A stretch of DNA of 64,000 nucleotides, from assembly GCA_023450745.1 (NCBI GenBank), contig JAEXGR010000084.1, positions 1 to 64,000 of the forward strand, read 5' to 3'. The position numbers and the translations under genes were made by a program. Origin of the DNA: Synergistota bacterium. Its GTDB lineage: Bacteria > Synergistota > Synergistia > Synergistales > Synergistaceae. Shown piece by piece: positions 52,697-61,787 of the stretch; the first letter of the stretch is position 1, and each line of letters opens with the position of its first letter. The notes beneath the pieces were generated by a model, which saw nothing but the letters and a program-made list of their open reading frames with translations, was not told the DNA's origin and searched no databases.

Positions 52697-52732
52697 AGAC
52701 AGGCAGACAGGCAGACAGGCAGACAGGCAGAC
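52697..52732. repeat. Tandem octamer repeat in the surface-protein leader
   Basis: AGACAGGC repeated four times plus AGAC (period 8). It lies in the 5' leader between the riboswitch terminator and the start codon. Such a tract can change copy number by slippage; here it is outside the coding region, so it would affect expression rather than frame. Confidence 0.85.
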
Positions 52733-52800
52733 ATATAGTAATGCTATTTGTGATATTTATCGCAAAATCTGCCAGCACCACTTCGCCCCCTCTTTTTGAT

Positions 52801-52835
52801 AAAGAAAACGCCGCCGGCACATACAGCCGGCGACG
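52801..52835 (-). terminator. Riboswitch expression-platform terminator
   Basis: Minus strand CGTCGCCGGC pairs with GCCGGCGGCG across a short loop, then TTTTCTTT (52808 to 52801). It starts about 20 bases after the aptamer end, as expected for an expression platform. Confidence 0.8.
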
Positions 52836-52849
52836 TCCTGAATGGACCT

Positions 52850-52932
52850 TTGAAGGTAACTGGCTGTCATCCCTGACGGGATAAGACCCTATAGCTTTGC
52901 GTACTCCGTCTTTCGGCGGGTTTGCCTTTTAC
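52850..52932 (-). ncRNA. Cyclic di-GMP-I (GEMM-I) riboswitch aptamer
   Basis: Read on the minus strand, the conserved GEMM-I elements appear in order: GGCAAACC at the 5' side, the stem closed by a CCGAAAG tetraloop, TACGCAAAGC, a second hairpin (TAGGGTC...CAGGGATGAC), and AGCCAGTTACC at the 3' end. Order and spacing follow the Vibrio cholerae Vc2 aptamer. It is followed by a terminator hairpin and then the surface-protein gene. Whether c-di-GMP switches it on or off is not decided by sequence alone. Confidence 0.85.
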
Positions 52933-52997
52933 TTTTTCGTGTGCTCATAATTAAATATTGTCTGCTAAAAAATATTGTCTGTTAAAACCTTTTATAC

Positions 52998-53026
52998 ATA
53001 CTAGTACCATTTTAATCTATGGTCAA
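52998..53026 (-). promoter_or_regulatory. Promoter of the riboswitch transcript
   Basis: Minus strand TTGACC (53026-53021), 17-base spacer, TAGTAT (53003-52998), about 65 bases before the aptamer. Two direct repeats containing ATATTGTCTG lie between them on the + strand (near 52955-52980). The gap 52485-53237 has no gene; 53030-53230 is AT-rich without clear features. Confidence 0.6.
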
Positions 53027-53237
53027 TTATCCAGTAAATGAAAAAATTAGCGTTATTTATCTCGCTTTGTTAAAAAATCTGATTTTAAGCGAAAAAACAC
53101 AATATTTACGACAGAGTTTACCCGCCGCTGCGCTATACGGGGAAATCATTTCTTTCACTGTCTGTTATTTATCAATAACGTTCTTGTATGTATGAGCTTT
53201 TTTGTATTTGAGTATCTGCCGCTATCCTTATTTTTGT

Positions 53238-54044
53238 CTATCCCAGCGCGACGTCAAGCACCATCATCACCGCGAAGCCGAGAAGAAATCCTGTCGTCGC
53301 GAGGTCGCCGTGGCCCGAGGCCTGCGACTCGGGGACCGTTTCTTCAACGACGACAAAGATCATCGCTCCCGCGGCGAAGGCCAGCGCGTAGGGCAAAAGC
53401 GGGCGCGCGACATAGACGAGCAGCGCGCCTGCGAAGGCGAACACCGGCTCAACGATCGCCGAGAGCTGTCCGTAGAAAAAGGCCTTCGAACGCGAAAGTC
53501 CTTCGCGGCGCAGCGGCATCGAGACGGCGAGCCCCTCGGGGAAATTTTGCAGCCCCATGCCCAGCGCCAGCGCCGCCGCCCCCGCGGCCGTCGCCTGCGG
53601 CAGCACCCCGATCGCGCCGAAGGCGACGCCGACGGCGAGTCCCTCCGGAATATTGTGCAGCGTTATCGCAAGCACCAGCAGCGTCGTGCGGCGCAGCGTC
53701 GAGGGAGGACCGTCGGGGTGCGTCTCCGCCATCGCGGGATGAAGGTGCGGCATCGCCATGTCCAGCAGGCGCAGCGTCCCCCCTCCCGCGAGAAATCCGA
53801 TCAGCGGCGGCAGCCATCCGGGGTAGCCCAGCTCCTCCGAGATCTCGATCGCGGGGGCGAGCAGCGACCAATAGCTCGCCGCGATCATCACGCCGCCGGC
53901 AAAGCCGAGCATGACGTCAAGCAATTTCTGACTCGGGCGCTTCGCGAAAAAGACGCCGGACGCGCCGAGCGCCGTAACTCCCCAGGTAAAGATCCCCGCC
54001 ATCAACGCCTGTAAAGGCGCGGGCTGCGCAGCGAACCATTCCAT
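53238..54044 (-). CDS. ZIP family divalent metal transporter
   Basis: Membrane importer of zinc, iron or related metals. The 268 residues have about eight hydrophobic helices. Helix 4 carries [16 protein letters not shown] and helix 5 [20 protein letters not shown], the paired metal-binding motifs of the ZupT/GufA branch. A His-containing loop ([12 protein letters not shown]) lies between helices 3 and 4. AGGAGG precedes ATG 54044. Single gene; metal specificity cannot be read. Confidence 0.92.
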   Translation of the reverse strand: MEWFAAQPAPLQALMAGIFTWGVTALGASGVFFAKRPSQKLLDVMLGFAGGVMIAASYWSLLAPAIEISEELGYPGWLPPLIGFLAGGGTLRLLDMAMPHLHPAMAETHPDGPPSTLRRTTLLVLAITLHNIPEGLAVGVAFGAIGVLPQATAAGAAALALGMGLQNFPEGLAVSMPLRREGLSRSKAFFYGQLSAIVEPVFAFAGALLVYVARPLLPYALAFAAGAMIFVVVEETVPESQASGHGDLATTGFLLGFAVMMVLDVALG

Positions 54045-54176
54045 CTATATACCTCCTAAAATAAAACTATTTCATTTTTACCGTTCAATTATACACCCAA
54101 ATATTCAGCCGCGGGAGCGCCTTTGAGCGGAGCCGGCGACACGCCGCCGCGGCTCTTGCGATGCGGCCGGAGCCGG

Positions 54177-55508
54177 CTATTGCCGGCCGCGGTCCCAGGC
54201 GCGCCGCAGCGCCGCAACCGCGCCGCCGATATCTTCCTCGGCGATGCCGGCGAAGGACAGCAGAATATCGTTTCCCTCAAGGTCGACCTTAACGCCCTCG
54301 CGAAGAGCAGCCTCCCGCATTCGCTCCGCGCCGCCGCCAGCCGCCAGCGCGAAGCAGGTCGACGTCTCAAGCAGCCGCCGCGCGGGAAAATCCCCGAACG
54401 CGCGGTCCAGCGCCTCCGCAAACAGGCGACTTTTGCGCAGATACGCCTTTCGGCAGCGCCGCAAATGGCGTTCAAGATGCCCGTCGCGGATATATCCGGC
54501 CAGTGAAAGCTGTTCGATCTTGCTCGACGTCGGGTCGTAAAAACGGGCCGCCGCCGCGCAGCTCTCCGCGAGCCGCGCGGGCAGCGCCATGTAAGCGACG
54601 CGCACGGAGGGCAGCAGCAACTGGGAAAAGCTGCCGATGTAGACGATATTATCGGGCGCGAGCGGCTGCATCGCGGGGATGGGCCGCGCAAGGTAACGCA
54701 GCTCGCCGTTGTAGTCGTCCTCAATGATGAAGCGTCCCTTTTCCCGCGCCCACTCCGCCAACGCGCCTCTGCGCCTGGTGCGCTGGGCGAAGGAGCGCCG
54801 CGGGCGCTTTGAGGCGATCTCCATAAAGACGTCCGCGTCGTCTAGCCTCGCTGCCGTTTCCGCGGATTCCTCGACGATCGAAACGTCCCAGCCGTAATCG
54901 CGCAGCACCCGTTCCCCCTGCTCAAAGCCGGGGCTCTCAAGCACCGCGCGCCCCTTTTTTCCCAGGGCGCGGCAGAGCAGCGAGAGCAGCTGCTGCGTGC
55001 CGGAGGCGGTGACGATATCCTCCGCGCGGCACTTCACGCCGCGCGCGCGATAGGCATAAGCCGCGAGCTGGCGGCGCAGCTCCGCCTCGCCGCGGGGATC
55101 GCCGCGCGAAGCGATCTCGTCCTCGCGCTTCAGCGCGGCGCGCAGACAGCGGCGCCACGCCGAGATATCCGCGCACTTCGCCTCTATTCTGCCGGCGCTG
55201 AGGTCGTACCTTGCCGGAGCGGCGTCGCGCGGCCGCGCGCCGCTTTTTGCGCCGCTTCCGGCCCTGCGCGGCGCGATAAAATAGCCGCTCTTCGGACGGC
55301 TTACGATATAGCCGTCGAGCTGGAGCCGCGCATAGGCGTTCTCAACGGGCGAACGGCTCACAGAAAGCCCCTCCGCGAGTTCGCGTATCGAGGGAAGCCT
55401 CGTGAGCGGCGCGATCATCCCGCCGTCGGCCGCCGCCGCGAGCTGTTCATATATTTGCCGCCAGAGCGCCCCGCCGCCCCTGCCGACGCGTATAAAATCA
55501 AAAATCAT
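54177..55508 (-). CDS. pdxR: MocR-family regulator (GntR HTH + aminotransferase fold), probable PdxR
   Basis: 443 residues: winged helix at about 10-78 (LTRLPSIRELAEGLSVSRSP, VENAYARLQLDGYIVSRPKS), a linker, and a class I aminotransferase domain (about 110-440). The domain carries TASGTQQLLSLLCRALGKKG, FIIEDDYNGELRY with the PLP-binding Asp, and YIGSFSQLLLPSVRVAYM, where Gln stands in the usual position of the Schiff-base Lys (SFSQLL versus SFSKTL). PdxR proteins sense PLP and control pdxST, which lies divergent here. Loss of the Lys would alter PLP binding. Confidence 0.88.
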   Translation of the reverse strand: MIFDFIRVGRGGGALWRQIYEQLAAAADGGMIAPLTRLPSIRELAEGLSVSRSPVENAYARLQLDGYIVSRPKSGYFIAPRRAGSGAKSGARPRDAAPARYDLSAGRIEAKCADISAWRRCLRAALKREDEIASRGDPRGEAELRRQLAAYAYRARGVKCRAEDIVTASGTQQLLSLLCRALGKKGRAVLESPGFEQGERVLRDYGWDVSIVEESAETAARLDDADVFMEIASKRPRRSFAQRTRRRGALAEWAREKGRFIIEDDYNGELRYLARPIPAMQPLAPDNIVYIGSFSQLLLPSVRVAYMALPARLAESCAAAARFYDPTSSKIEQLSLAGYIRDGHLERHLRRCRKAYLRKSRLFAEALDRAFGDFPARRLLETSTCFALAAGGGAERMREAALREGVKVDLEGNDILLSFAGIAEEDIGGAVAALRRAWDRGRQ

Positions 55509-55552
55509 CGTTCCACCTCATCTGTCATTAAAAAATAAATAAAATTTATCCA

Positions 55553-55581
55553 TTGAAACAATGACAATTATAAACTATAAA
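55553..55581 (+). promoter_or_regulatory. Promoter of pdxS-pdxT
   Basis: TTGAAA (55553-55558), 17-base spacer, TATAAA (55576-55581), in the 124-base gap shared with pdxR. The AT-rich sequence around it is the likely PdxR binding region. Confidence 0.55.
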
Positions 55582-55632
55582 TTCTCTTGCACAGCTGTGA
55601 AATTACCGCAAATGACTCAGGAGGAAGAAAGA

Positions 55633-56511
55633 ATGGAAGATAGAGAGCAGATAAAGCTGAACCGCGACCTTGCGAAGATGCTCAAGGGCGGCGTGATTAT
55701 GGACGTGACGACGCCGGAACAGGCGAAGATCGCCGAGGCGGCGGGGGCCTGCGCGGTCATGGCGCTGGAGCGCATCCCCGCCGACATCCGCGCGGCGGGC
55801 GGCGTCTCGCGCATGAGCGACCCGAAGATGATCAAGGGCATCCAGGAGGCCGTCAGCATCCCGGTGATGGCTAAGTGCCGCATCGGCCACATCGCCGAGG
55901 CGCGCATCCTCGAGGCGATAGAGATCGACTACATCGACGAAAGCGAGGTCCTAAGCCCCGCCGACGACGTCTATCATATCGACAAGACCGCCTTCCGCGT
56001 CCCCTTCGTCTGCGGCGCGCGGAACCTTTCCGAGGCGCTGCGCCGCATCGAAGAGGGCGCGACGATGATCCGCACTAAGGGCGAGCCGGGGACCGGCGAC
56101 GTGGTGCAGGCTGTACGCCACATGCGCGCGATGCAGGCGGAGATTGCGCGCACCGTCGCCATGCGCGGCGACGAACTCTTCGAGGCGGCGAAGGAGCTGC
56201 AGGTCCCCTATGCGCTGCTGCGCGAGGTGCATGAGGGCGGCCGGCTGCCGGTGGTCAACTTCGCGGCGGGCGGCGTGGCCACTCCCGCCGACGCGGCGCT
56301 GATGATGCTGCTCGGCGCGGAGGGCGTCTTCGTCGGCAGCGGCATCTTCAAGTCGGGCAATCCCGAGAAGCGGGCCGCGGCGATCGTCCGCGCCGTCACC
56401 AACTATAACGACCCCAGGATACTCGCCGAAATATCCGAGGACCTCGGCGGCGCGATGGTCGGCATCAACGAAAGCGAAATCGCCGTGCTGATGGCCGAGC
56501 GCGGAAAATGA
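55633..56511 (+). CDS. pdxS: Pyridoxal 5'-phosphate synthase subunit PdxS
   Basis: Synthase subunit that builds PLP from ribose 5-phosphate, glyceraldehyde 3-phosphate and ammonia. The 292-residue barrel has [20 protein letters not shown] with the first active Asp, [35 protein letters not shown] with Lys, [25 protein letters not shown] and FVGSGIFKS. The start is ATG 55633 after AGGAGG; upstream in-frame ATGs lack an RBS. Overlaps pdxT by 4 bases. Confidence 0.97.
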   Translation: MEDREQIKLNRDLAKMLKGGVIMDVTTPEQAKIAEAAGACAVMALERIPADIRAAGGVSRMSDPKMIKGIQEAVSIPVMAKCRIGHIAEARILEAIEIDYIDESEVLSPADDVYHIDKTAFRVPFVCGARNLSEALRRIEEGATMIRTKGEPGTGDVVQAVRHMRAMQAEIARTVAMRGDELFEAAKELQVPYALLREVHEGGRLPVVNFAAGGVATPADAALMMLLGAEGVFVGSGIFKSGNPEKRAAAIVRAVTNYNDPRILAEISEDLGGAMVGINESEIAVLMAERGK

Positions 56512-57080
56512 TGAAAAGGATTCCCCGGGTCGGAGTCTGCGCGGTGCAGGGAGCCTTCGCCGAGCACTGCGCGATGCTCGCGCGCATCGGCGCGGAGCCC
56601 GTTGAGATCCGCGAGCGCGCCCACCTCGAAGGGCTGGACGCGCTGGTATTGCCGGGAGGCGAAAGTACGGCGCAGGGCAGGCTGCTGCGCGAACTCGGCC
56701 TCTTCGCGCCGATGAAAGAGATAATCGCGGACGGACTGCCCGTCTACGGCACCTGCGCGGGGATGATCCTGCTCGCGAAGGAGATCGAGAACGACGAACG
56801 CCGCCATTTCGCGGCCATGGATATCGCCGTGCGCCGCAACGGCTACGGCCGCCAGCTCTCCAGCTTCGTCGCGCGCGGCGAATTCGCGGGCCTGCAGGAT
56901 ATTGAAATGCCCTTCATCCGCGCGCCGTATATCTCGGCCGCGGGCGGCGGCGTAAAGGCGCTCGCGCGCCGCGGCGGGCAGATAACGGCGGCGCGGGAGA
57001 AAAACATGCTCGCCACGGCCTTCCACCCGGAGATCACGAATGACGAGCGCGTCCACCGGTATTTCCTTTCGATGATATAG
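56508..57080 (+). CDS. pdxT: Pyridoxal 5'-phosphate synthase glutaminase subunit PdxT
   Basis: Glutaminase that supplies ammonia to PdxS. The 190 residues are a class I glutaminase: [33 protein letters not shown] with the nucleophile Cys, [12 protein letters not shown], and [18 protein letters not shown] with the catalytic His and Glu. ATG overlaps the pdxS stop, implying coupled synthesis of the complex. Confidence 0.96.
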   Translation: MMKRIPRVGVCAVQGAFAEHCAMLARIGAEPVEIRERAHLEGLDALVLPGGESTAQGRLLRELGLFAPMKEIIADGLPVYGTCAGMILLAKEIENDERRHFAAMDIAVRRNGYGRQLSSFVARGEFAGLQDIEMPFIRAPYISAAGGGVKALARRGGQITAAREKNMLATAFHPEITNDERVHRYFLSMI

Positions 57081-57213
57081 CCGCAAGCCGGAACGCCCGC
57101 CTCCGCGCGCCGCGCGTAAATTGCCGGACGGCCGTGGAAGCGGGCGCGTCCGGCGATTGCGGCAGCAGAAAGTTATCCGCAGAGCGGCCGCGCCGCGCGC
57201 AAATAATGCCATA

Positions 57214-57238
57214 AAACATTATATAAAGTATAATGTTT
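57214..57238. promoter_or_regulatory. Perfect palindromic operator of the MerR-type gene
   Basis: AAACATTATA (57214-57223) and TATAATGTTT (57229-57238) are exact inverted copies five bases apart, ending 15 bases before ATG 57254 and containing a TATAAT box. Probable autoregulation site. Confidence 0.6.
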
Positions 57239-57253
57239 GCGAGGTGATCGGCG

Positions 57254-58087
57254 ATGGATTTCCAGCGGCTCTCTATCGGGCAGATGGCGAAGCTCAACCA
57301 TATCTCGGAGCAAACGCTGCGGCTTTACGCGCGCGAGGGGCTGCTGACGCCGCACATGACCGACGGGCAAAGCGGCTACCGTTATTACCATATCATGCAG
57401 TCGGCGCGGCTCGACATGATTCAATATATGAAGTCCTACGGGATGACGCTCAAAGAGGTCAAAGCGTGCTTGGACCGCGGCGATACGGCGGCCATTCTGG
57501 AGATGCTCGCCAGACAAAGCGAGGCCATCGACGGGCAGATAGCGGCGCTTGCGCGCAGCAAACGGGCGATCGCGCGCACGCTGGACAACTACAGGCGCTA
57601 TGAGGCGCTGCCCAAAAACGACGTCATCTTCATCGAGTATATTCCCGAGCGCCGCATCTACTCTTACTCTTCACAGCGAAATTTTTTTGAAACGGACGGC
57701 GCGGGCTATGAATTCATGCTTCGCGAGCTCAAAGAAGACCTGATTTCAAGCGACCTGCCGATAACCTACTTCTGCAACGTGGGAACGGTCATGCGGCGCG
57801 AACGGCTGCTGTCCGGCAATTTCTACGCGAACGAGGTCTTTCTCTTCGTAGACGGGGAAATAGACAAAAAATGCGAGCCGCTGCCGGGCGGCCTCTACTG
57901 CTGTCTCTGTTCTGACGACTGCCTCGACGAGGCGAAGAACGCGCGCCGCCTGCTGGCGGAGATCGAGGAGCGCGGCTTCCGGCTCGCCGGCGATTATATC
58001 TGCGAAGTGATCGTCGATTTTCCGGTCTTTGACACCGTGAGCCGCAAGATGTTTTATAAAATACAGATACCTATACAGGTGAAATAA
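57254..58087 (+). CDS. MerR family regulator with GyrI-like effector domain
   Basis: 277 residues: MerR winged helix at 5-75 (SIGQMAKLNHISEQTLRLYA, SGYRYYHIMQSARLDMIQYM), a dimerisation coiled coil (about 80-120) and a C-terminal effector-binding domain (about 130-277) resembling BmrR/GyrI proteins that bind drugs or cationic organic ligands. No Cys-rich metal site typical of MerR or CueR is present. GAGGTG lies upstream of the start. It probably represses or activates itself and the dehydrogenase gene at 58178, whose promoter has a 19-base spacer. Confidence 0.88.
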   Translation: MDFQRLSIGQMAKLNHISEQTLRLYAREGLLTPHMTDGQSGYRYYHIMQSARLDMIQYMKSYGMTLKEVKACLDRGDTAAILEMLARQSEAIDGQIAALARSKRAIARTLDNYRRYEALPKNDVIFIEYIPERRIYSYSSQRNFFETDGAGYEFMLRELKEDLISSDLPITYFCNVGTVMRRERLLSGNFYANEVFLFVDGEIDKKCEPLPGGLYCCLCSDDCLDEAKNARRLLAEIEERGFRLAGDYICEVIVDFPVFDTVSRKMFYKIQIPIQVK

Positions 58088-58101
58088 TACGCAATCAAGG
58101 C

Positions 58102-58132
58102 TTGACTTTATAGTTGATATAAACTCTATCAT
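58102..58132 (+). promoter_or_regulatory. MerR-type promoter with 19-base spacer
   Basis: TTGACT (58102-58107) and TATCAT (58127-58132) are 19 bases apart, the over-long spacing typical of MerR-activated promoters. Between them is the inverted repeat TTTATA-GTTGA-TATAAA. It drives the gene at 58178. Confidence 0.6.
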
Positions 58133-58177
58133 CTAAGCTGCCAAGTTCCAAATACTTTTTGACGGAGGTAATTATCA

Positions 58178-59260
58178 ATGGAGCGTAAAGTCAGAGTCGC
58201 GCAATATGGGTGCGGCAAAATGAGCAAATATCTCATGCGTTATGTGCTGGCAAAGGGCGGCGAGCTGGTTGCGGCATTCGATATGAACCCGGCCGTCATC
58301 GGCAAAGACGTCTGCGAAATCATCGGCGGCGAGCCTCTGGGCGTAAAGATATCCCCCGCGTCGGAGGCCGGCGCGGTGCTCGGGGAGACGAAGCCCGACG
58401 TCTGCATCATCGCCACGCGCAGCACGATGACGGAACTGCAAGAGGCTTTCTCCATCTGCGCCCGCAGCGGAGTCAACGCGATATCCACCTGTGAAGAGGC
58501 CCTCTATCCGTGGAATTCGTCGCCTGACATCACCAAAGAACTTGACGCGCTGGCCAAGGAACATGGCTGCACGCTCTGCGGCAGCGGCTACCCCGATCTT
58601 TATTGGGGCACGCTGGTGACGAATCTCGCCGGGTCGTCCGCGAAGATTGCCAAGATACGCGGATACAGCAGCTACAATGTGGAAGATTACGGCATCGCGC
58701 TGGCCAAAGGCCACGGCGCGGGGCTGACGCCGGCGGAATTTGAAAAAGAGATCGGCAATTACAACAGCCTCTCCTCGGATGAGATCAAAGCCCTGGTCGA
58801 AAAAGGCGATTACATTCCCTCGTACATGTGGAATCAGAACGGTTGGCTCTGCGACAGGCTCGGCCTCACCGTCGTCTCGCAGACGCAGCGCTGCGTCCCC
58901 TGCACGCACAAAGAGGACCTGCACTCACAGACGCTGGGGATGACGGTCAAAGCCGGCGACGCCACCGGCATGTCGGCGATCGTGACCACGGAAACGGCGG
59001 AGGGGATCACGCTGGAGACGGAGTGCGTCGGCAAGGTCTACGCGCCCGACGAGTTCGACAAAAACGAATGGACGCTTTACGGCGAGCCGGAGACAACCGT
59101 CGTCGTCAACCGCCCGGCGACGGTCGAACTGACCTGCGCCACGATCGTCAACCGCCTGCCGCACCTGATAGACGCCGAAGCTGGCTACGTGACCACCAAC
59201 AATATGCCAGACAACGCCTACATGGTAAAGCCGATCAATTTCTACGTTAAAAGCAAGTAA
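58178..59260 (+). CDS. DapB / 2,4-diaminopentanoate dehydrogenase-like NAD(P) oxidoreductase
   Basis: 360 residues with an N-terminal Rossmann fold (VRVAQYGCGKMSKYLMRYVL, AAFDMNPAVIGKDV, VCIIATRSTMTELQEAFSIC) and a substrate domain containing CGSGYPDLYWGTLV and AKGHGAGLTP. The layout resembles dihydrodipicolinate-reductase-like dehydrogenases used in ornithine fermentation (2,4-diaminopentanoate dehydrogenase), but lysine biosynthesis DapB proteins are shorter. GGAGG precedes ATG 58178. Single gene behind a MerR-type promoter, suggesting inducible amino-acid or amine catabolism. The exact substrate is unknown. Confidence 0.7.
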   Translation: MERKVRVAQYGCGKMSKYLMRYVLAKGGELVAAFDMNPAVIGKDVCEIIGGEPLGVKISPASEAGAVLGETKPDVCIIATRSTMTELQEAFSICARSGVNAISTCEEALYPWNSSPDITKELDALAKEHGCTLCGSGYPDLYWGTLVTNLAGSSAKIAKIRGYSSYNVEDYGIALAKGHGAGLTPAEFEKEIGNYNSLSSDEIKALVEKGDYIPSYMWNQNGWLCDRLGLTVVSQTQRCVPCTHKEDLHSQTLGMTVKAGDATGMSAIVTTETAEGITLETECVGKVYAPDEFDKNEWTLYGEPETTVVVNRPATVELTCATIVNRLPHLIDAEAGYVTTNNMPDNAYMVKPINFYVKSK

Positions 59261-59952
59261 ATAAGGAGCGGGACGCTAAAAAACGGGATCGCAGCTAAGA
59301 AAAAGTCCGCGTCACGGCGATCTGCATAGCGGAAGCGAGACGCAAACCGCCTTTTTTACGGCTCGCGTAAGGCGTGAAGCTCTGAGAGAGCGACATTCCT
59401 GCCTCGCCGCATAGCGAGGAAGAGATTACCGAAAGGGAGCGACGGCCGCGCCTCGCCCCCTTTTTCGCTGTCCTCTTCTGGCGACGCAAAAGACAGCCGT
59501 ACATCATATTATATCGCTGAAATTTCCCGCAGCGAACCGCGGCGCCGCAAAATCATGACAATTCAATATCTGGCATTTTGGTATAGATGTCAGCGTGGAT
59601 TATTTGTTTTCTGATTTAAACGGTTCGACTGCCAGTCACATCGGAACTAGCCAGCGATGCCTTTCCATCTAGGCTGAATAAGTTCTGAGCTATTGCTATT
59701 GACAGCTGTTTACCTTGGGAGATAGCGGTATTCCTCTAAATATCGACATAAAAAATTTCCCCTTAATATAATAATTCTTTATATTTTAATAAAAAATCAT
59801 TAATTTTACTTTTATATTTTCCCTTGCTATGATTCCGCACAGAGAGAAGTTAATGCGACGGGCGGAAGCGTTTACACGCATGATGCCCGCTCCGACAAAA
59901 ACTCGGCGAGCGTTTGCCGCGTGCTGCTCAAACGGGAAGGGACGGTATCTCC
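59261..59952. other. 692-base gap upstream of the oxidoreductase operon
   Basis: No convincing gene. A 70-codon minus-strand frame (59295-59507) is very basic, has no credible RBS and looks like repeat-derived noise. The GC-rich first 250 bases contain short inverted stretches; 59700-59830 is very AT-rich and holds the promoter listed separately. Confidence 0.5.
59805..59833 (+). promoter_or_regulatory. Candidate promoter of the vor operon
   Basis: TTTACT (59805-59810), 17-base spacer, TATGAT (59828-59833), about 120 bases before the first gene. Confidence 0.45.
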
Positions 59953-61017
59953 ATGGCAAAGAGAATTCTGATCAAGGGCAACGAGGCTATCGGCGAGGCC
60001 GCGCTGCGCTCCGGCTGCAGATATTATTTTGGTTATCCGATCACGCCGCAGAGCGAACTGCTGGAGTATATGGCGGTAAATCTGCCGAAGAGGGGCGGCG
60101 TCTTCGTCCAAAGCGAGAGCGAGCTGGCCGGCGTGAGCATGCTCTATGGCGCGTCAGCGGTCGGCAGACGTGCTATGACCTCGTCATCAAGTCCAGGCAT
60201 CAGCCTGATGCAGGAATGTATCTCCTATCTTGCCTCAGCGGAGCTGCCGGCGGTGATCGTCAACATCAGCCGCGGCGGTCCGGGACTGGGACGCATCACC
60301 CCGGCTCAGTCCGACTACTTTCAGGCCGTAAAAGGCGGCGGGCATGGGGATTACAATATGATCGTCCTGACGCCGGCCTCAGTACAGGAAATGGCCGAGT
60401 GCACCTCGCTTGCCTTTACGCTGGCCGACCGCTACCGCACGCCGGTGATGATACTGGGAGACGCCTTCGTGGGGCAGATGATGGAGGCCATCGACCCGGC
60501 GGCGCTCGAGCCCTTGGAAGAAGAGAAAGAAAAACCCTGGGCCGCCAGAGGGGCCGCTAGAGGCAAACAGAACCTCATTCTCTCCGCGCCGTTTACTAAC
60601 GAAGAGCTTGTCGTTCTCAACAGAAAACTTCAGGACAAGTACCGCCTGATTGAGGAGAAGGAGAGCCGCTGGGAACCCTACCGCGCGGACGACGCGGAAA
60701 TCGTTCTTGTGGCTTTCGGAATCGTCAGCCGTTTCTGCAAGGCTGCAGTCGATATGCTGCGCAGAGATGGATTAAAGGTCGGATTACTGCGCCCGATCAC
60801 AGTCTTTCCCTTCCCCAGCGGCGCCATCCGCAAGCTTGCCGGACGGGCACGCGCCTTCTTGGATATCGAGATGAACGAGGGACAGATGCTGCAGGACGTA
60901 AAGCTCGCGGTCAACGGCGCCGTACCGGTGGACTTTTTCGGAGGCGGGGGAGGAGTATATACGACGCCGCGCGAGATCGCGGCGGAAATAAAAAGACGCT
61001 ATGGAGGCGAGATGTAA
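59953..61017 (+). CDS. vorB: 2-oxoacid:ferredoxin oxidoreductase, alpha subunit (VorB-like)
   Basis: Alpha chain of a four-subunit enzyme that oxidatively decarboxylates a 2-oxo acid to an acyl-CoA and reduces ferredoxin. The 354 residues start with the pyrimidine-binding domain (KGNEAIGEAALRSGCRYYFG, YPITPQSELLEY, ESELAGVSMLYGASAVG) and contain SPGISLMQE and the C-terminal VLRPI-like segment VGLLRPITVFPFP. ATG 59953 is preceded by GGGAAGGGA; the in-frame ATG 59914 has no RBS. Branched-chain (2-oxoisovalerate) or other 2-oxoacid specificity is not resolved. Overlaps the next gene by 1 base. Confidence 0.88.
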   Translation: MAKRILIKGNEAIGEAALRSGCRYYFGYPITPQSELLEYMAVNLPKRGGVFVQSESELAGVSMLYGASAVGRRAMTSSSSPGISLMQECISYLASAELPAVIVNISRGGPGLGRITPAQSDYFQAVKGGGHGDYNMIVLTPASVQEMAECTSLAFTLADRYRTPVMILGDAFVGQMMEAIDPAALEPLEEEKEKPWAARGAARGKQNLILSAPFTNEELVVLNRKLQDKYRLIEEKESRWEPYRADDAEIVLVAFGIVSRFCKAAVDMLRRDGLKVGLLRPITVFPFPSGAIRKLAGRARAFLDIEMNEGQMLQDVKLAVNGAVPVDFFGGGGGVYTTPREIAAEIKRRYGGEM

Positions 61018-61769
61018 TGTATCCGGCTGACGGGAAAAACGCAAAATTCAAGAGAAGCCACTGCATATTGGAGGAACCATTTACATACTGCCCCGGCTGT
61101 TCGCACGGCATCGCACATAGGCTGCTCGCTGAGGTGATAGACGAGCTCGGCATCGGTGAAAAAAGCGTCGGAATCTCCTCTATCGGCTGTTCTGTGCGTA
61201 TCTGGAAGTTCCTCAACTTTGATTTCGTGCAGGGAGCGCACGGCAGAGGCATGGCGGTCGCTACCGGCGTTAAGCGGGCGCAGCCGGAAAAGATCGTCTT
61301 TACCTACCAGGGCGACGGAGATCTGGCAGCGATCGGCATGGCGGAGACGGTGCACGCCATCGCCCGCGGGGAGAAGATCACCACGCTTTTCATCAACAAC
61401 AGCGTCTTTGGAGCCACCGGCGGTCAATTGGCACCGACTACCCTCCTGGGGCAGAAGACAGCGACCTACCCTGAGGGACGCAGCAAAGAGGCGATCGGTA
61501 AACCGATCCGTTTCTCAGAACTACTCTCGACGCTCGACGCGGACGGCTACCTAGCAAGAGCGGCGCTTGACGGACCTGCAAACATACACGCGGCCAAACA
61601 AGCGATACGTAAAGCCTTCGAAGCCCAGATATCAGGCAAAGGCTACGGAATGGTCGAGATACTCGCTTGCTGCCCTTCAAATCTGAAACTGTCGCCAGTC
61701 GATTCCATGAAATGGATCGGCGACAAAATGATCCCTTATTACCCACTCGGCGAGTTCAAGACGGTATAA
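61017..61769 (+). CDS. vorA: 2-oxoacid:ferredoxin oxidoreductase, beta (thiamine pyrophosphate) subunit
   Basis: TPP-binding chain of 250 residues. It has the CPGCSHGIAHRLLAEVIDEL start with the CPGC motif, VFTYQGDGDLAAIGMAETVH for Mg-TPP binding (GDGD then the NN of INNSVFGATGGQ), and AACKPSNLK-like CCPSNLKLSP. One base overlap with the alpha gene and 18 bases before the gamma gene show operon structure. Confidence 0.9.
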   Translation: MYPADGKNAKFKRSHCILEEPFTYCPGCSHGIAHRLLAEVIDELGIGEKSVGISSIGCSVRIWKFLNFDFVQGAHGRGMAVATGVKRAQPEKIVFTYQGDGDLAAIGMAETVHAIARGEKITTLFINNSVFGATGGQLAPTTLLGQKTATYPEGRSKEAIGKPIRFSELLSTLDADGYLARAALDGPANIHAAKQAIRKAFEAQISGKGYGMVEILACCPSNLKLSPVDSMKWIGDKMIPYYPLGEFKTV

Positions 61770-61787
61770 AACGAGGAGAAATATAAG

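Noticed and set aside
59295..59507. 70-codon basic minus-strand frame
   Set aside because: No RBS, low-complexity basic composition and no family resemblance; probably non-coding.
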